Part shown: piece after piece, positions 8,778 through 18,318 of the stretch | How the letters are laid out: each line of letters opens with the position of its first letter | Numbering within the stretch: position 1 is the first letter of the stretch | Assembly (NCBI RefSeq): GCF_040496035.1 | Contig: NZ_JBEPJZ010000001.1 | Span: forward strand, 2,604,001 to 2,668,000 | Length of the DNA: 64,000 nt | Direction: 5' to 3' | DNA from: Agromyces sp. SYSU T00194 | GTDB lineage: Bacteria > Actinomycetota > Actinomycetes > Actinomycetales > Microbacteriaceae | Position numbers and translations under genes: made by a program | Notes under the pieces: model-generated | Told to the model about the DNA's origin: nothing | What the model saw: the letters and a program-made list of their open reading frames with translations, nothing else | Database searches by the model: none

Positions 8778-9119
8778 GAGGCCACCTACTTCCCGAGAAG
8801 AGGATGGACCCCGTCCGCCCGATCAGCTCCGACCGCGCACACCACCAGCGCCCACCCTTGGACATGTGTGATTGGTCGTTAACATATTGACGGACGTGCG
8901 ACTCCACAAGCCCCGATCGATGAGGGGTTCTCGACGACACCGGCGGCGGACGGTCGGCGATGCGCCGTTCACGTGCGGGCGCACGGACGACCCGCGCCGA
9001 TCGCAGTGATGACACGGTCCGCGGCCCGGCACGGCCTGCCCCGACCCGGCGGGGTCCGGCGCGGCGGGTGCGTTGCGGCGCTCGGGCCTCGCGCGCTCAC
9101 GCCCCCGACGCGAGTGCGC
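8778..9119. other. 342-nt intergenic region upstream of the Lcp-like gene
   Basis: No convincing gene. The part nearest the Lcp-like gene (about 8868-8900) is unusually AT-rich for this window, with TTAACATATTGAC, and is the likely promoter zone for that gene, read leftwards. The remainder, about 8930-9119, is GC-rich with only short frames that have no start signals or recognisable content. Confidence 0.5.
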
Positions 9120-9308
9120 TCAGCCGCTCTTGCGGCGGAACTCGCGCTGGTGCGATGCGGGCCCGTGGGCCTCGTGCACGGCCGACTCGCCGTCGAGGTG
9201 CGACTCGCCGCGGCCCCTCGCCTGCTGCTGCTTGCGCTCGAGCGCCTCGCGGAACTTGCGCTTGGTCTCGTCGCTCGCGCCCTGCGGAGTCTCGTCGTCG
9301 GAACCCAT
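9120..9308 (-). CDS. Small DUF5302-like protein
   Basis: 62 aa, strongly hydrophilic. The pattern of an acidic start, then a basic Lys/Arg/Gln-rich helix (ETKRKFREALERKQQQ), then a His/Gly-rich tail matches the small actinobacterial DUF5302 family as I remember it. Function unknown. The ATG at 9308 was chosen because the protein-like sequence begins there; the frame extends further upstream without features. It is divergent from the secreted protein at 9550. Confidence 0.75.
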   Translation of the reverse strand: MGSDDETPQGASDETKRKFREALERKQQQARGRGESHLDGESAVHEAHGPASHQREFRRKSG

Positions 9309-9549
9309 GGGGTCAGTGTATGCCCGCGTCACGGGTCGGGCCGAGGGGGTGTCGGGGGAACCCCTGCACCAGACATGAGAAAAGCTCAATATATGGATCG
9401 TGCGGGCACGTACGCGCGTACCGTTGCTGTCGTGAGCGTGGCCGGACGGCCGCGCACGCCCGCAACACCCGAGCAGGGCCTCGCACGACGCGCGTGGACT
9501 CCGGCTGCAGCTCCACTGCAACCGATACACCGATGCGAAGGAGTCCATC

Positions 9550-10032
9550 ATGTCCATTCGTCGTGCGCTGGTCGCGATCGCCGCGGCCGCAGCGCTCGCG
9601 CTCGTCGCCGCACCCGCAGCGAACGCCGGGCATCCGCACTTCATCAAGAACGCCACGTCGGCGTCGCTCGACGGCACGTCGCTCGTGGTGCAGTTCAAGG
9701 AGGCGGGGCTCGAGTCGGGCGCGGTCGAGACCGTCGTCGCGAGCGCGTTCCTGTCTGCGACGTACTCGTGCGTCAACGGCGGCAACAACGTGCCATCCGA
9801 CCCGAAGAAGACGACCATCGACAGCCAGGTCTCCGCGAGCGGGGTGTTCCCGGCCAGCCAGAACGGCCAGATCGTCGGCTCGCTGACCATCACTCCGGTG
9901 CCGGCCGACCAGGCGCTCGACTGCCCACCCGGACAGACCGCGACCCTGTTCTCGGTCGTGTACTCGAACGTGACGGTCGAGGACACCACCAGCGGCGCGT
10001 TCATCGCGCTGAAGGGGACGTTCAGTTCCTGA
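9550..10032 (+). CDS. Secreted protein of unknown function
   Basis: 160 aa. A textbook Sec signal peptide (SIRR, then an Ala/Leu-rich core, cleavage after ANA at about residue 27) is followed by a Ser/Thr/Val-rich beta-type mature domain of about 133 residues with two cysteines (YSCVNG, LDCPPG) that could form a disulfide. I do not recognise the family. GAAGGAG sits about 7 nt upstream of the ATG. Between 9308 and 9550 there is a perfect 12-bp palindrome (9410-9421, GTACGCGCGTAC) of unknown meaning. Confidence 0.85.
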   Translation: MSIRRALVAIAAAAALALVAAPAANAGHPHFIKNATSASLDGTSLVVQFKEAGLESGAVETVVASAFLSATYSCVNGGNNVPSDPKKTTIDSQVSASGVFPASQNGQIVGSLTITPVPADQALDCPPGQTATLFSVVYSNVTVEDTTSGAFIALKGTFSS

Positions 10033-10336
10033 GTGCTGCGCGCACCGGGGCATCCGTCGTGCCGAGGGCCGGGACTCGGCACGATTGTCGCGCTCTGCTA
10101 GTCTTGCTCCGGTTGCGCTGTGCGATTCCACGAATCCACGGCGTGATCGCGGAGCAGGCTCCGGCAGGTGCGCTGGTCTCCTGTGGTGGATCTCGGAACG
10201 ACACGCGTCCGAGGTGTTCTACTGGTGGCCAGCGAGACGACTCATCCAGACTCGCCGAGATCCTGCCTGTTCCCCTGCTCCTGCGTAGGAGTCGTGCCCA
10301 TACGGGGTGCGACGGGAAACAAAGGAGAGAGACCTC
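10033..10336 (+). promoter_or_regulatory. Long 5' leader of pnp with two hairpins
   Basis: 304 nt without a gene. Near its 3' end are two potential hairpins: CTCCT-GCGT-AGGAG (about 10280-10293), and a stem beginning GTCG...CCC and ending GGG...CGAC (10291-10313), which ends 7 nt before the ribosome-binding site AAAGGAGAG (10321-10329). The two overlap and could be alternative folds. Leader-mediated autocontrol by PNPase is known in Escherichia coli; applying it here is inference. rpsO, the usual upstream neighbour, is not in this gap. Confidence 0.45.
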
Positions 10337-12610
10337 TTGGAGGGTCCTGAGATCACTGCCGCCGAGACCGTCATCGACAACGGTCGCTTCGGCACCCGCA
10401 CCGTCCGGTTCGAGACCGGACGCCTCGCCCAGCAGGCGCAGGGTTCGGCCGTCGCCTACATCGACGGCGAGACCATGCTGCTGTCGGCCACGTCCGTGTC
10501 GAAGCAGCCGAAGGAGCACTTCGACTTCTTCCCGCTGACCATCGACGTCGAGGAGCGCATGTACGCCGCGGGCCGCATCCCCGGCTCGTTCTTCCGCCGC
10601 GAGGGCCGCCCCTCGACCGAGGCGATCCTCACCTGCCGTCTCATCGACCGCCCGCTGCGCCCGTCGTTCGTCGACGGTCTGCGCAACGAGGTGCAGGTCG
10701 TCGTGACGGTGCTTGCGATCGACCCCGACGAGCTCTACGACGTGCTCGCCATCAACGCGGCATCCATGTCGACCCAGCTGTCGGGCCTGCCCTTCTCGGG
10801 CCCCATCGGCGGTGTGCGCGTCGCGCTCATCGACGGCCAGTGGGTCGCCTTCCCGAAGCACGCCCAGCTCGCGGAGGCCGTGTTCAGCATGGTCGTCGCG
10901 GGCCGTGTGGTGACGGATGCCTCGGGCGGCACCGACGTCGCGATCATGATGATCGAGGCCGAGGCCACCGACAACGCGTGGGACCTCATCCAGGCCGGCG
11001 CCGTCAAGCCGAACGAGCAGGTCATCGCCGAGGGCATCGAGGCGTCGAAGCCGTTCATCAAGCAGCTCGTCGAGGCGCAGCAGCAGGTCGCCGCGACCGC
11101 CGCGAAGGAGACCGTCGACTACCCGACGTTCCCGCCGTACCAGCAGTCGACCTACGACGTGGTCGCAGGCATCGCCTACGACGAGCTCAAGGGCGTCTAC
11201 CAGATCGCCGGCAAGGTCGAGCGCCAGGACGCCGACGACGCGCTGAAGAGCCGCGTCAAGGAGGCCGTCGCCGCCAAGGTCGAGGCGGGCGAGCTGCCCG
11301 AGGAGGCGCTCGGCGAGGTGTCGGCCGCGTACAAGTCGGTCACCAAGCTCGTCGTGCGCTCGCGCGTGCTGAACGAGGGCGTGCGCATCGACGGCCGCGG
11401 CCTGGCCGACATCCGTCCGCTCGACGCCGAGGTGCAGGTCATCCCGCGCGTGCACGGCTCCGCCATCTTCCAGCGCGGCGAGACCCAGATCATGGGCGTC
11501 ACCACGCTGAACATGCTGAAGCTCGAGCAGCAGATCGACTCGCTGAGCCCGGTCACCAAGAAGCGCTACATGCACAACTACAACTTCCCGCCCTACTCGA
11601 CCGGTGAGACCGGCCGCGTGGGGTCGCCGAAGCGTCGCGAGATCGGGCACGGCGCACTCGCCGAGCGCGCGCTCGTGCCGGTGCTGCCGACGCGCGACGA
11701 GTTCCCGTACGCGATCCGCCAGGTGTCCGAGGCGCTCGGCTCGAACGGCTCGACCTCGATGGGCTCGGTCTGCGCGTCGACGCTGTCGCTGCTGAACGCC
11801 GGCGTGCCGCTGCGCGCGCCGGTCGCGGGCATCGCGATGGGTCTCATCTCCGACACCGTCGACGGCGAGACCCGCTACGCGGCCCTCACCGACATCCTCG
11901 GTGCCGAGGACGCGCTGGGCGACATGGACTTCAAGGTCGCCGGCACGTCGGAGTTCGTCACGGCGATCCAGCTCGACACCAAGCTCGACGGCATCCCCGC
12001 CTCGGTGCTGGCCGCCGCGCTGACCCAGGCGAAGGAGGCGCGCACCACGATCCTGTCGGTGCTGAACGCCGCCATCGACGGGCCCGACGAGATGGCCCCG
12101 ACCGCGCCGCGCGTGATCAGCGTGCAGATCCCGGTCGACAAGATCGGTGAGCTGATCGGCCCGAAGGGCAAGACGATCAACGGCATCCAGGACGACACCG
12201 GCGCCGACATCTCGATCGAGGACGACGGCACCGTGTTCATCGGCGCGACCGACGGCCCGACGGCCGAGGCCGCCCGTGCCGCGGTGAACGCGATCGCCAA
12301 CCCCACCAACCCGGAGGTCGGCGAGCAGTTCCTCGGCACCGTCGTGAAGATCGCCGCCTTCGGCGCGTTCGTCTCGCTGCTGCCCGGCAAGGACGGCCTG
12401 CTGCACATCTCCGAGGTGCGCAAGCTCGCCGGCGGCAAGCGCGTCGAGAACGTCGACGACGTGCTCGGCGTCGGGCAGAAGATCCTGGTCGAGATCACCA
12501 AGGTGGACGACCGCGGCAAGCTCTCGCTCGCCCCGGTCGTGGCCGACGAGGCGGAGACGCACGGCCGCGACGCGGCCGGCGAGCACGCCGCCGCGCCCGC
12601 CGAGGGCTGA
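10337..12610 (+). CDS. pnp: Polyribonucleotide nucleotidyltransferase (PNPase)
   Basis: 757 aa. Two RNase PH domains are joined by an all-alpha region, then a KH domain ([19 protein letters not shown], about residues 605-640) and an S1 domain ([21 protein letters not shown]). It degrades RNA phosphorolytically from the 3' end, in the cytoplasm. The start is read as TTG at 10337 ([10 protein letters not shown]), which lies 7-8 nt after AAAGGAGAG and matches the MEGPEI start typical of actinobacterial PNPases; the in-frame ATG at 10307 precedes the ribosome-binding site. A strong hairpin follows. Confidence 0.95.
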   Translation: MEGPEITAAETVIDNGRFGTRTVRFETGRLAQQAQGSAVAYIDGETMLLSATSVSKQPKEHFDFFPLTIDVEERMYAAGRIPGSFFRREGRPSTEAILTCRLIDRPLRPSFVDGLRNEVQVVVTVLAIDPDELYDVLAINAASMSTQLSGLPFSGPIGGVRVALIDGQWVAFPKHAQLAEAVFSMVVAGRVVTDASGGTDVAIMMIEAEATDNAWDLIQAGAVKPNEQVIAEGIEASKPFIKQLVEAQQQVAATAAKETVDYPTFPPYQQSTYDVVAGIAYDELKGVYQIAGKVERQDADDALKSRVKEAVAAKVEAGELPEEALGEVSAAYKSVTKLVVRSRVLNEGVRIDGRGLADIRPLDAEVQVIPRVHGSAIFQRGETQIMGVTTLNMLKLEQQIDSLSPVTKKRYMHNYNFPPYSTGETGRVGSPKRREIGHGALAERALVPVLPTRDEFPYAIRQVSEALGSNGSTSMGSVCASTLSLLNAGVPLRAPVAGIAMGLISDTVDGETRYAALTDILGAEDALGDMDFKVAGTSEFVTAIQLDTKLDGIPASVLAAALTQAKEARTTILSVLNAAIDGPDEMAPTAPRVISVQIPVDKIGELIGPKGKTINGIQDDTGADISIEDDGTVFIGATDGPTAEAARAAVNAIANPTNPEVGEQFLGTVVKIAAFGAFVSLLPGKDGLLHISEVRKLAGGKRVENVDDVLGVGQKILVEITKVDDRGKLSLAPVVADEAETHGRDAAGEHAAAPAEG

Positions 12611-12629
12611 TCTCCCGCACCACGCACGC

Positions 12630-12664
12630 GATGCCCGTCCCGGATCCGATCCGGGGCGGGCATC
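12630..12664. terminator. Bidirectional terminator hairpin after pnp
   Basis: The arms GATGCCCGTCCCGGAT (12630-12645) and ATCCGGGGCGGGCATC (12649-12664) pair over 16 bp with one G-U wobble and a CCG loop. It lies between the convergent pnp and Lrp/AsnC genes. The base of the stem is built from the GATGCCC/GGGCATC motif family discussed in the findings. Confidence 0.8.
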
Positions 12665-12685
12665 CGTCGTCTGCGGGGCGCCGGG

Positions 12686-13150
12686 TCAGTCGTCGCGCTC
12701 GAGTAGCGGGCCCAGCCGATAGGGGATGAGCTCGCCCATCGCGAGCGACGTCTCCGTGCGCTCGACCCCGTCGATCGCGAGGATCAGCCCATCGATGCGG
12801 AACAGGTCGTGCGCGTCGGTGCAGACCACCCGCACGAGCAGGTCGACCGACCCGCTCAGCCCGTGCGCCTGCACGACCTCGGGGATCTCGGCCACGGTCT
12901 CGACGACCTCCGCGAGCCGCTTCTGGCGCACGTGCACGGCGATGAACGCCTGCAGCGGGTATCCGAGCGCCTCCGGGTCGATCGCCCGGTCGAACGAGAG
13001 GAACGCGCCCTCGCGATCGAGCCGTGCCATGCGCGCCTGCACGGTGTTCCGCGACATGCCGAGGCGTTCGGCGAGGGCGACCACCGTCGCGCGCGGGTCG
13101 GCGGCGAGCGCCGAGAGGAGCTGGCGGTCGACGGCGTCGAGACGTCCCAT
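12686..13150 (-). CDS. Lrp/AsnC family transcriptional regulator
   Basis: 154 aa. The N-terminal winged helix-turn-helix (VDRQLLSALAADPRATVVAL, LGMSRNTVQARMARLDREG) is followed by the RAM/AsnC ligand-binding domain (YPLQAFIAVHVRQ, VVQAHGLSGSVDLLVRV). The family senses amino acids or related acids. It is divergent from the 2-oxoacid dehydrogenase operon and is its probable regulator, comparable to bkdR-type control of branched-chain oxoacid dehydrogenases; this is inferred from position. Confidence 0.92.
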   Translation of the reverse strand: MGRLDAVDRQLLSALAADPRATVVALAERLGMSRNTVQARMARLDREGAFLSFDRAIDPEALGYPLQAFIAVHVRQKRLAEVVETVAEIPEVVQAHGLSGSVDLLVRVVCTDAHDLFRIDGLILAIDGVERTETSLAMGELIPYRLGPLLERDD

Positions 13151-13196
13151 AGTGCGGGACGTTAGCACGTGATTCGGGCGCCAGACCGTGCAACAT

Positions 13197-13223
13197 GCTC
13201 AACGCACCCCGGGATGCTTGAGC
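13197..13223. promoter_or_regulatory. Inverted repeat in the Lrp / oxoacid dehydrogenase divergent region
   Basis: GCTCAA (13197-13202) and TTGAGC (13218-13223) are perfect inverted arms separated by 15 nt. They lie in the 174-nt divergent region between the Lrp/AsnC gene and the E1 alpha gene, a sensible place for a regulator site. Short arms make chance a real possibility. Confidence 0.35.
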
Positions 13224-13324
13224 CGAGTGACCGATCGACCTACCCTCGAAGCAGGTCCCGGCAGAGCCGCCGGGCACGCCCGACGCTCACGAGGCCGACG
13301 GCGACGATGACGATGGGATCGACG

Positions 13325-14485
13325 ATGACCCTTTCCGACGGGCGCGACACCGACGCGCATCTCCGACCCGAGCAGACCGGCACCGCGGCATCCGGGTTCG
13401 TGCAGCTCCTCGACCCCGACGGCGCACGCGTGTCCGCGCCGGGGTACGACCAGTGGGTCGCCGACCTCGACGACGCGGCGCTGGTCGCGCTGTACCGCGA
13501 CATGGTGGTCATCCACCGCGTGGACGCCGAGGCCACCGCGCTGCAGCGCCAGGGCGAGATCGGCCTGTGGCCGCCGCTGGCGGGCCAGGAGGCCGCCCAG
13601 GTCGGGTCGGCGCACGCGCTGCGCGAGGACGACTTCGTGTTCTCGTCGTACCGCGAGCACGCGGTCGCCTGGTGCCGGGGCCTGCGCCCGGAGGACCTGC
13701 TGAAGGTCTGGCGCGGGGTCGCCGGCTCCGGCTGGGACCCGTACGAGCTCGGCATGGCCACGCCGCAGATCATCATCGCCGCGCAGACGCTGCACGCCGT
13801 CGGCTACGCCATGGGCATCCAGCGCGACGGCACCGACCAGGCCGCGATCGCCTACTTCGGCGACGGCGCGACCAGCGAGGGCGACGCGAGCGAGGCGCTC
13901 GTGTTCGCCGCCACCTACAAGGCGCCCGTGGTGTTCTTCTGCCAGAACAACCAGTGGGCGATCTCGGAGCCGGTCGGCCTCCAGTCGACGCAGCACCTCG
14001 CGCAGCGCGCGGCGGGCTTCGGCATCCCGTGGATGCGGGTCGACGGCAACGACGTGCTCGCGGTCATGGCCGCGACGCGCATCGCGCTCGAGCGTGCCCG
14101 CAGCGGTGGCGGCCCGACCTACATCGAGGCCGTGACGTACCGCATGGGCCCGCACACCACGGCCGACGACCCGAAGCGCTACCGCACGGAGGAGGAACTC
14201 GAGGCGTGGCGCCGCCGCGACCCGATCGCCCGGCTCGAGGCGCTGCTGCGTGCCCGCGGCGCGCTCGACGACGGCGGGGCATCCGAGATCGCCCGCGAGG
14301 CCGACGCCGCCGCCGCTGCGGTGCGGGCCGCGTGCGTGGGGATGCCCGACCCCGAGCCGCTGTCGATCTTCGACCACGTCTACGCCGAGCCCAACAGCCA
14401 CGTCGAGCGCCAGCGCGACCACTACGCGCGGTACCTCGCGATGTTCGACGATCCCGGCGACGGGGGAGCGGAGGCCGCGCGATGA
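13325..14485 (+). CDS. pdhA: 2-oxoacid (pyruvate or branched-chain) dehydrogenase E1 alpha subunit
   Basis: 386 aa. The thiamine diphosphate motif is complete: GDGATSEGD followed ~30 residues later by NNQWAIS. The heterotetramer-type E1 alpha decarboxylates the 2-oxoacid and acylates the E2 lipoyl group. Sequence alone does not separate pyruvate from branched-chain substrates; the divergent Lrp/AsnC gene and the absence of an E3 gene favour a branched-chain role slightly. In-frame ATGs at 13307, 13313 and 13325 are possible starts; the last is chosen because GGGA lies just upstream, but this is uncertain. Confidence 0.88.
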   Translation: MTLSDGRDTDAHLRPEQTGTAASGFVQLLDPDGARVSAPGYDQWVADLDDAALVALYRDMVVIHRVDAEATALQRQGEIGLWPPLAGQEAAQVGSAHALREDDFVFSSYREHAVAWCRGLRPEDLLKVWRGVAGSGWDPYELGMATPQIIIAAQTLHAVGYAMGIQRDGTDQAAIAYFGDGATSEGDASEALVFAATYKAPVVFFCQNNQWAISEPVGLQSTQHLAQRAAGFGIPWMRVDGNDVLAVMAATRIALERARSGGGPTYIEAVTYRMGPHTTADDPKRYRTEEELEAWRRRDPIARLEALLRARGALDDGGASEIAREADAAAAAVRAACVGMPDPEPLSIFDHVYAEPNSHVERQRDHYARYLAMFDDPGDGGAEAAR

Positions 14486-15492
14486 GCACCATGACCCTCG
14501 GCCGGGCCCTGAACGCCGGGCTCCGGCGGGCGCTCGAGGACGACGACCGCGTCGTGCTCCTCGGTGAGGACATCGGCACCCTCGGCGGCGTCTTCCGCGT
14601 CACCGACGGGCTCCAGCGCGACTTCGGCGAGGCGCGCGTGGTCGACACGCCGCTGTCGGAGGCGGGCATCATCGGCACCGCCGTCGGGCTCGCCTACCGC
14701 GGGTTCCGCCCGGTCTGCGAGATCCAGTTCGACGGGTTCATCTACCCGGGCTTCGACCAGATCGTCGCGCAGGTCGCGAAGCTGCACGCGCGCACGGGCG
14801 GCAGGGTGCGGATGCCCCTGACGATCCGCGTCCCGTTCGGCGGCGGCATCGGCGCGGTCGAGCACCACTCCGAGTCGCCCGAGGCGTACTTCACGCACAC
14901 GTCGGGCCTGCGGGTCGTGGCCTGCGCGAACCCGCAGGACGCGTACACGATGCTGCGCCAGGCGATCGCGAGCGACGACCCGGTGCTGTTCTTCGAGCCG
15001 AAGCGCCAGTACCACGCCAAGGGCGAGGTCGACCTCGACGCGGAGCTCGCCGACGCACCGCCGATGGGCGTGGCGACGGTCGCGACCCGCGGCGACGACG
15101 TCACGCTCGTGACCTACGGCGCGCTCGTGCAGGTCGCCCGCGACGCTGCGGCCGCGGCCGCCGACGACGGGGTGTCGATCGAGGTCATCGACCTGCGGTC
15201 GCTCTCGCCGGTCGACTACGACACGATCGCGCAGTCGGTGCGGCGCACCGGACGCCTCGTGATCACCCACGAGGCCGGCCAGCAGGGCGGTGTCGGCGCC
15301 GAGATCGCCGCGAGCATCACCGAGCGCTGCTTCGAGTTCCTCGAGGCCGCGCCCGTGCGCATCACCGGGCACGACGTGCCCTACCCGCCCGCGAAGCTCG
15401 AGCAGCACCACCTGCCCGACCTCGACCGCATCCTCGACGGGGTCGACCGCGTGCTCGGCCGGCCGAACTCGCTGACCGGAGTGGAGGGATGA
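14482..15492 (+). CDS. 2-oxoacid dehydrogenase E1 beta subunit
   Basis: 336 aa. It has LLGEDIGTLGGVF, the RVVDTPLSEAGIIG motif and the C-terminal transketolase domain (EVIDLRSLSPVD, ITHEAGQQGGVGAEIA) of E1 beta subunits. It pairs with the E1 alpha encoded immediately upstream to form the alpha2beta2 decarboxylase. It overlaps E1 alpha by ATGA and E2 by ATGA, so the three subunits are translationally coupled. Length is normal for the family. Confidence 0.93.
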   Translation: MSTMTLGRALNAGLRRALEDDDRVVLLGEDIGTLGGVFRVTDGLQRDFGEARVVDTPLSEAGIIGTAVGLAYRGFRPVCEIQFDGFIYPGFDQIVAQVAKLHARTGGRVRMPLTIRVPFGGGIGAVEHHSESPEAYFTHTSGLRVVACANPQDAYTMLRQAIASDDPVLFFEPKRQYHAKGEVDLDAELADAPPMGVATVATRGDDVTLVTYGALVQVARDAAAAAADDGVSIEVIDLRSLSPVDYDTIAQSVRRTGRLVITHEAGQQGGVGAEIAASITERCFEFLEAAPVRITGHDVPYPPAKLEQHHLPDLDRILDGVDRVLGRPNSLTGVEG

Positions 15493-16868
15493 GCGCCGTG
15501 GAACGCGACTTCGCACTGCCCGACCTCGGCGAGGGGCTCACCGAGTCCGAGCTCGTCGCCTGGCGCGTCGCCGTCGGCGACGAGGTCGAGCTGAACCAGA
15601 TCGTCGCCGACGTCGAGACGGCCAAGGCGGTCGTCGAACTGCCGTCGCCCGTCGCCGGGCGCGTGACGGCGCTCTGCGCCGAGCCGGGCGACACGGTCGA
15701 GGTGGGCGCGACGCTGATGTCCTTCGAGGTGGGCGGGGCGGATGCCCCCGAGCAGGCCGCGCCCGACGAGCAGCGGGCCTCCGAGGCGGCGTCCGCGGCG
15801 GAACCCGAGATTCCCGCACCCGAGGCTCCCGCGAAGCGCGAGCCGAACCTGGTCGGGTACGGTGCCGCCGCGGACGCGTCCCACCCGAAGCGGAAGGCGC
15901 GCCGGGTGCCCGCCGCGCCGGCTGCCGCCCCGGCCGCCGTGGCCGCGCCCGCACCGGCCGCCACGGCGACCATCGAGCGCCCTCGCCCCACGGAGCGGCC
16001 ACGGTCGACCCCGCCCGTGCGCAAGCTCGCGCACGACCTCGGCGTCGACCTCGAGGCGCTCGACGGCACGGGGGAGCGCGGGCTGATCACGCGCGGCGAC
16101 GTGGAGCAGGCGGCATCCGCTCGCCCTGCCCCTGACGGAGCCGGCGCGGTCGACGCACGCGCCGACGCCCGGGTGACCCGCACGCCCGTGCGCGGGGTGC
16201 GCAAGCACACGGCCGAGGCGATGGTGCGCAGCGCCTTCACCGCGCCGCACGCGACGGAGTTCCTGACCGTGGACGTGACCGCCGCGACCGAGCTGCTCGA
16301 CGAGCTGCGCGGCGACCGCGCGACCGCGGGGCACCGCGTCACGATGCTCGCGCTGGCCGCCAAGGTCACCTGCATCGCCTTGGCGCGCACGCCGGAGCTC
16401 AACTCGCGGTGGGACGACGAGGCGCACGAGATCGTGCAGCACCACTACGTCAACCTCGGTATCGCGGTCGCGACCGACCGCGGGCTGCTCGTGCCGAACG
16501 TGCGCGACGCCGAACGGATGACCCTGCTCGAACTCGCCGACGCCATCGGCGACCTCGCCGCCACGGCGCGCGACGGGAAGACGCCGCCGGCCGACCTCGC
16601 GGGCGGCACGATGTCGATCACGAACATCGGCGTGTTCGGCATCGACGCGGGCACGCCCATCCTGAACCCTGGCGAGGCCGCGATCCTCGCGACCGGCGCC
16701 GTGCGTCGCATGCCGTGGGAGCACCGCGGCGAGGTGGCGCTGCGCGACGTGATGACGCTCAGCCTGTCGTTCGACCACCGGCTGGTCGACGGTGCCCAGG
16801 CGTCCCGATTCCTGGCCGACGTGGGCGCCATCCTGCGGCAGCCGGGGCGAGCGCTGACGATGTCGTGA
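15489..16868 (+). CDS. Dihydrolipoamide acyltransferase (E2) of the 2-oxoacid dehydrogenase
   Basis: 459 aa. One lipoyl domain (residues about 6-80; lipoyl Lys46 in VETAKAVVE), an Ala/Pro linker, an E3/E1-binding domain (PPVRKLAHDLGVDLEALDGT, about 175-210) and the catalytic core ending in FDHRLVDGAQASRFL with the active-site His and Asp. It transfers the acyl group from the lipoyl arm to CoA. No E3 (lipoamide dehydrogenase) gene follows, so that subunit must be encoded elsewhere. Confidence 0.93.
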   Translation: MSAVERDFALPDLGEGLTESELVAWRVAVGDEVELNQIVADVETAKAVVELPSPVAGRVTALCAEPGDTVEVGATLMSFEVGGADAPEQAAPDEQRASEAASAAEPEIPAPEAPAKREPNLVGYGAAADASHPKRKARRVPAAPAAAPAAVAAPAPAATATIERPRPTERPRSTPPVRKLAHDLGVDLEALDGTGERGLITRGDVEQAASARPAPDGAGAVDARADARVTRTPVRGVRKHTAEAMVRSAFTAPHATEFLTVDVTAATELLDELRGDRATAGHRVTMLALAAKVTCIALARTPELNSRWDDEAHEIVQHHYVNLGIAVATDRGLLVPNVRDAERMTLLELADAIGDLAATARDGKTPPADLAGGTMSITNIGVFGIDAGTPILNPGEAAILATGAVRRMPWEHRGEVALRDVMTLSLSFDHRLVDGAQASRFLADVGAILRQPGRALTMS

Positions 16869-16926
16869 TGCGCGGCGCGGCGGGCGAGTCGTGGACGGAT
16901 CGGCGCGCGCATGGCACGGTGAGGTC

Positions 16927-17235
16927 ATGAGCGATCGTCGCATCCTCTCGCCCGCCGACACCGAGGGCCCGCTCGCCGAGACCGCGTTCCGCCACGGTCC
17001 GGGCGCGCTGCGGGCCGAGTACACGACCCCCGACTTCGCGAGCGCGGTGCGCCTGCTCGACGCCGTCGCGGTCGTCGCCGACGCGCAGGACCACCACCCC
17101 GACGTCGAGCTCGGCTGGGGCCGGGTCGTCTTCACGCTGAGCTCGCACGACGTCGGCGGCGTGACCAGCCGCGACGTCGAGCTGGCGCAGCGCATCCACG
17201 AACTCGCGCTCGAGCAGCGCGCCGACGAGGGCTGA
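16927..17235 (+). CDS. 4a-hydroxytetrahydrobiopterin (pterin-4a-carbinolamine) dehydratase
   Basis: 102 aa. The family signature DHHPDVELGWGRVVFTL and SSHDVGGVTSRDVELA, with the catalytic His residues, covers the second half of the protein. It dehydrates carbinolamine pterin formed by aromatic amino acid hydroxylases; in bacteria without such a hydroxylase it may have another role. GGTGAGGTC precedes the ATG at 16927; the in-frame ATG at 16891 lacks a ribosome-binding site. It follows the E2 gene by 58 nt. Confidence 0.88.
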   Translation: MSDRRILSPADTEGPLAETAFRHGPGALRAEYTTPDFASAVRLLDAVAVVADAQDHHPDVELGWGRVVFTLSSHDVGGVTSRDVELAQRIHELALEQRADEG

Positions 17236-17265
17236 GCCGCCCCGATCGGTCGGTTGGCGCCCGTG

Positions 17266-17679
17266 TCAGTCGAGGCGGAAGACGATGCCGTCCGCATCGT
17301 CGGCGACCGGGGTGAAGCCGGTGTGCTCGAGCACCGCGATGGAGGCGAGGTCGTCGGTTGCGGTGCGTGCATGCACGGGGCGCGGCTGGGTGTCGAGGAA
17401 GAGCCGCACCGCGCGCGTGCCGATGCCGCGCCCCCGCTGGTCGGGGCGGATGCGGCAGGTGATCTCCGACCCCGCCGGGCCGGTGTGGCGCACCACGGTG
17501 CCGACGGGTTCGCCGTCGGCGCGCACGAGTCGCGCATCGACGCCGGGCTCGGCGAGCAGGCGCCGCCAGCGGGCATCCGCCTGGTCGGGGCCCTCGTCGG
17601 GGTCGGGCTCGAGTCGCGGGAGTTCGTCGAGATCGCGTGCGCGGATCGCGCGCAGCGTCACGACACGAGGCTGCTCCAT
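17266..17679 (-). CDS. GNAT-family N-acetyltransferase
   Basis: 137 aa. The acetyl-CoA pyrophosphate loop is IRPDQRGRGIGTRAV, preceded by a conserved beta strand (SEITCRI) and followed by the AVLEHTGFTPV motif at the C-terminus. The acceptor is unknown. Its start lies inside the 3' end of the upstream TetR gene (22-nt overlap), so the two are read from one transcript and probably coupled. Confidence 0.85.
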   Translation of the reverse strand: MEQPRVVTLRAIRARDLDELPRLEPDPDEGPDQADARWRRLLAEPGVDARLVRADGEPVGTVVRHTGPAGSEITCRIRPDQRGRGIGTRAVRLFLDTQPRPVHARTATDDLASIAVLEHTGFTPVADDADGIVFRLD

Positions 17680-18254
17680 GCCATGTCCTCCAGGATGCGG
17701 CGGACCACGTCGTCCGCCGGTCGCCGCCCATGTGCTCGGGCGCTGTGCGGGGTCGAGTTGATCAGGCCGAAGGCCGCGTGGGCCCGGATGCGCAACTCGG
17801 GTTCGGCCCGGTCGGGCCTCAGGCGGGCGAGGACGCCCACCCACAGTTCGACGTACTCGCGCTGCAACCGCCTGACCTCGTGGGCGTCGGCGTCGGGCAG
17901 GCTGGCGAGTTCGCGGTCCTGCACGCGGATCACGTCGGCGTTCGCGAGCGCGAAGTCGACGTGGAACCGGATCAGGTCGCGCAGGGCGGATGCCTCGTCG
18001 GCGGCGTCCGCCACGGTGGCGCGCCCGCCCTCGAGCAGGCCGGCGCTCGCGTCGCGCAGCACCGCGGCGAGCACGGCCGCCTTGCCGGGGAAGTGGCGGT
18101 AGACCGCGGGGCCACGCACGCCGGCGGCGGCGCCCAGATCGTCGAGGGTCACGCCGGCGTAGCCGTGCTCGGCGAACAGGTGCGCGGCCGCCTCGAGCAG
18201 CGCGTCGCGCCGGTCGGCCTTCGCGCGGTCGCGGTCGGTGAGCGTCTCGGTCAT
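17658..18254 (-). CDS. TetR/AcrR family transcriptional regulator
   Basis: 198 aa. The N-terminal helix-turn-helix is LLEAAAHLFAEHGYAGVTLD then GVRGPAVYRHFPGKAAVL, typical of TetR. The C-terminal domain (LRDLIRFHVDFALANADVIR) belongs to the type often found next to lipid or acyl-CoA genes. It shares a transcript with the acetyltransferase. A degenerate palindrome just upstream (18266-18283) may be its own operator. Confidence 0.9.
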   Translation of the reverse strand: MTETLTDRDRAKADRRDALLEAAAHLFAEHGYAGVTLDDLGAAAGVRGPAVYRHFPGKAAVLAAVLRDASAGLLEGGRATVADAADEASALRDLIRFHVDFALANADVIRVQDRELASLPDADAHEVRRLQREYVELWVGVLARLRPDRAEPELRIRAHAAFGLINSTPHSARAHGRRPADDVVRRILEDMAWSSLVS

Positions 18255-18265
18255 GGGCCCCTCTC

Positions 18266-18283
18266 GGTGAATGCACACTAACC
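18266..18283. promoter_or_regulatory. Candidate operator of the TetR gene at 17658-18254
   Basis: GGTGAATGCACACTAACC is an 18-bp imperfect palindrome; six of eight tested base pairs across the centre match. It lies 11 nt upstream of the TetR start codon, where autoregulatory sites of this family usually sit. Confidence 0.4.
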
Positions 18284-18318
18284 GAGATTCGCGGCCCGAG
18301 ACAAGCGGATGCCTCGGG

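Noticed and set aside
9410..9421. Perfect 12-bp palindrome GTACGCGCGTAC as an operator for the secreted protein
   Set aside because: It stands alone without promoter elements at proper spacing; kept only as a remark in the gene entry.
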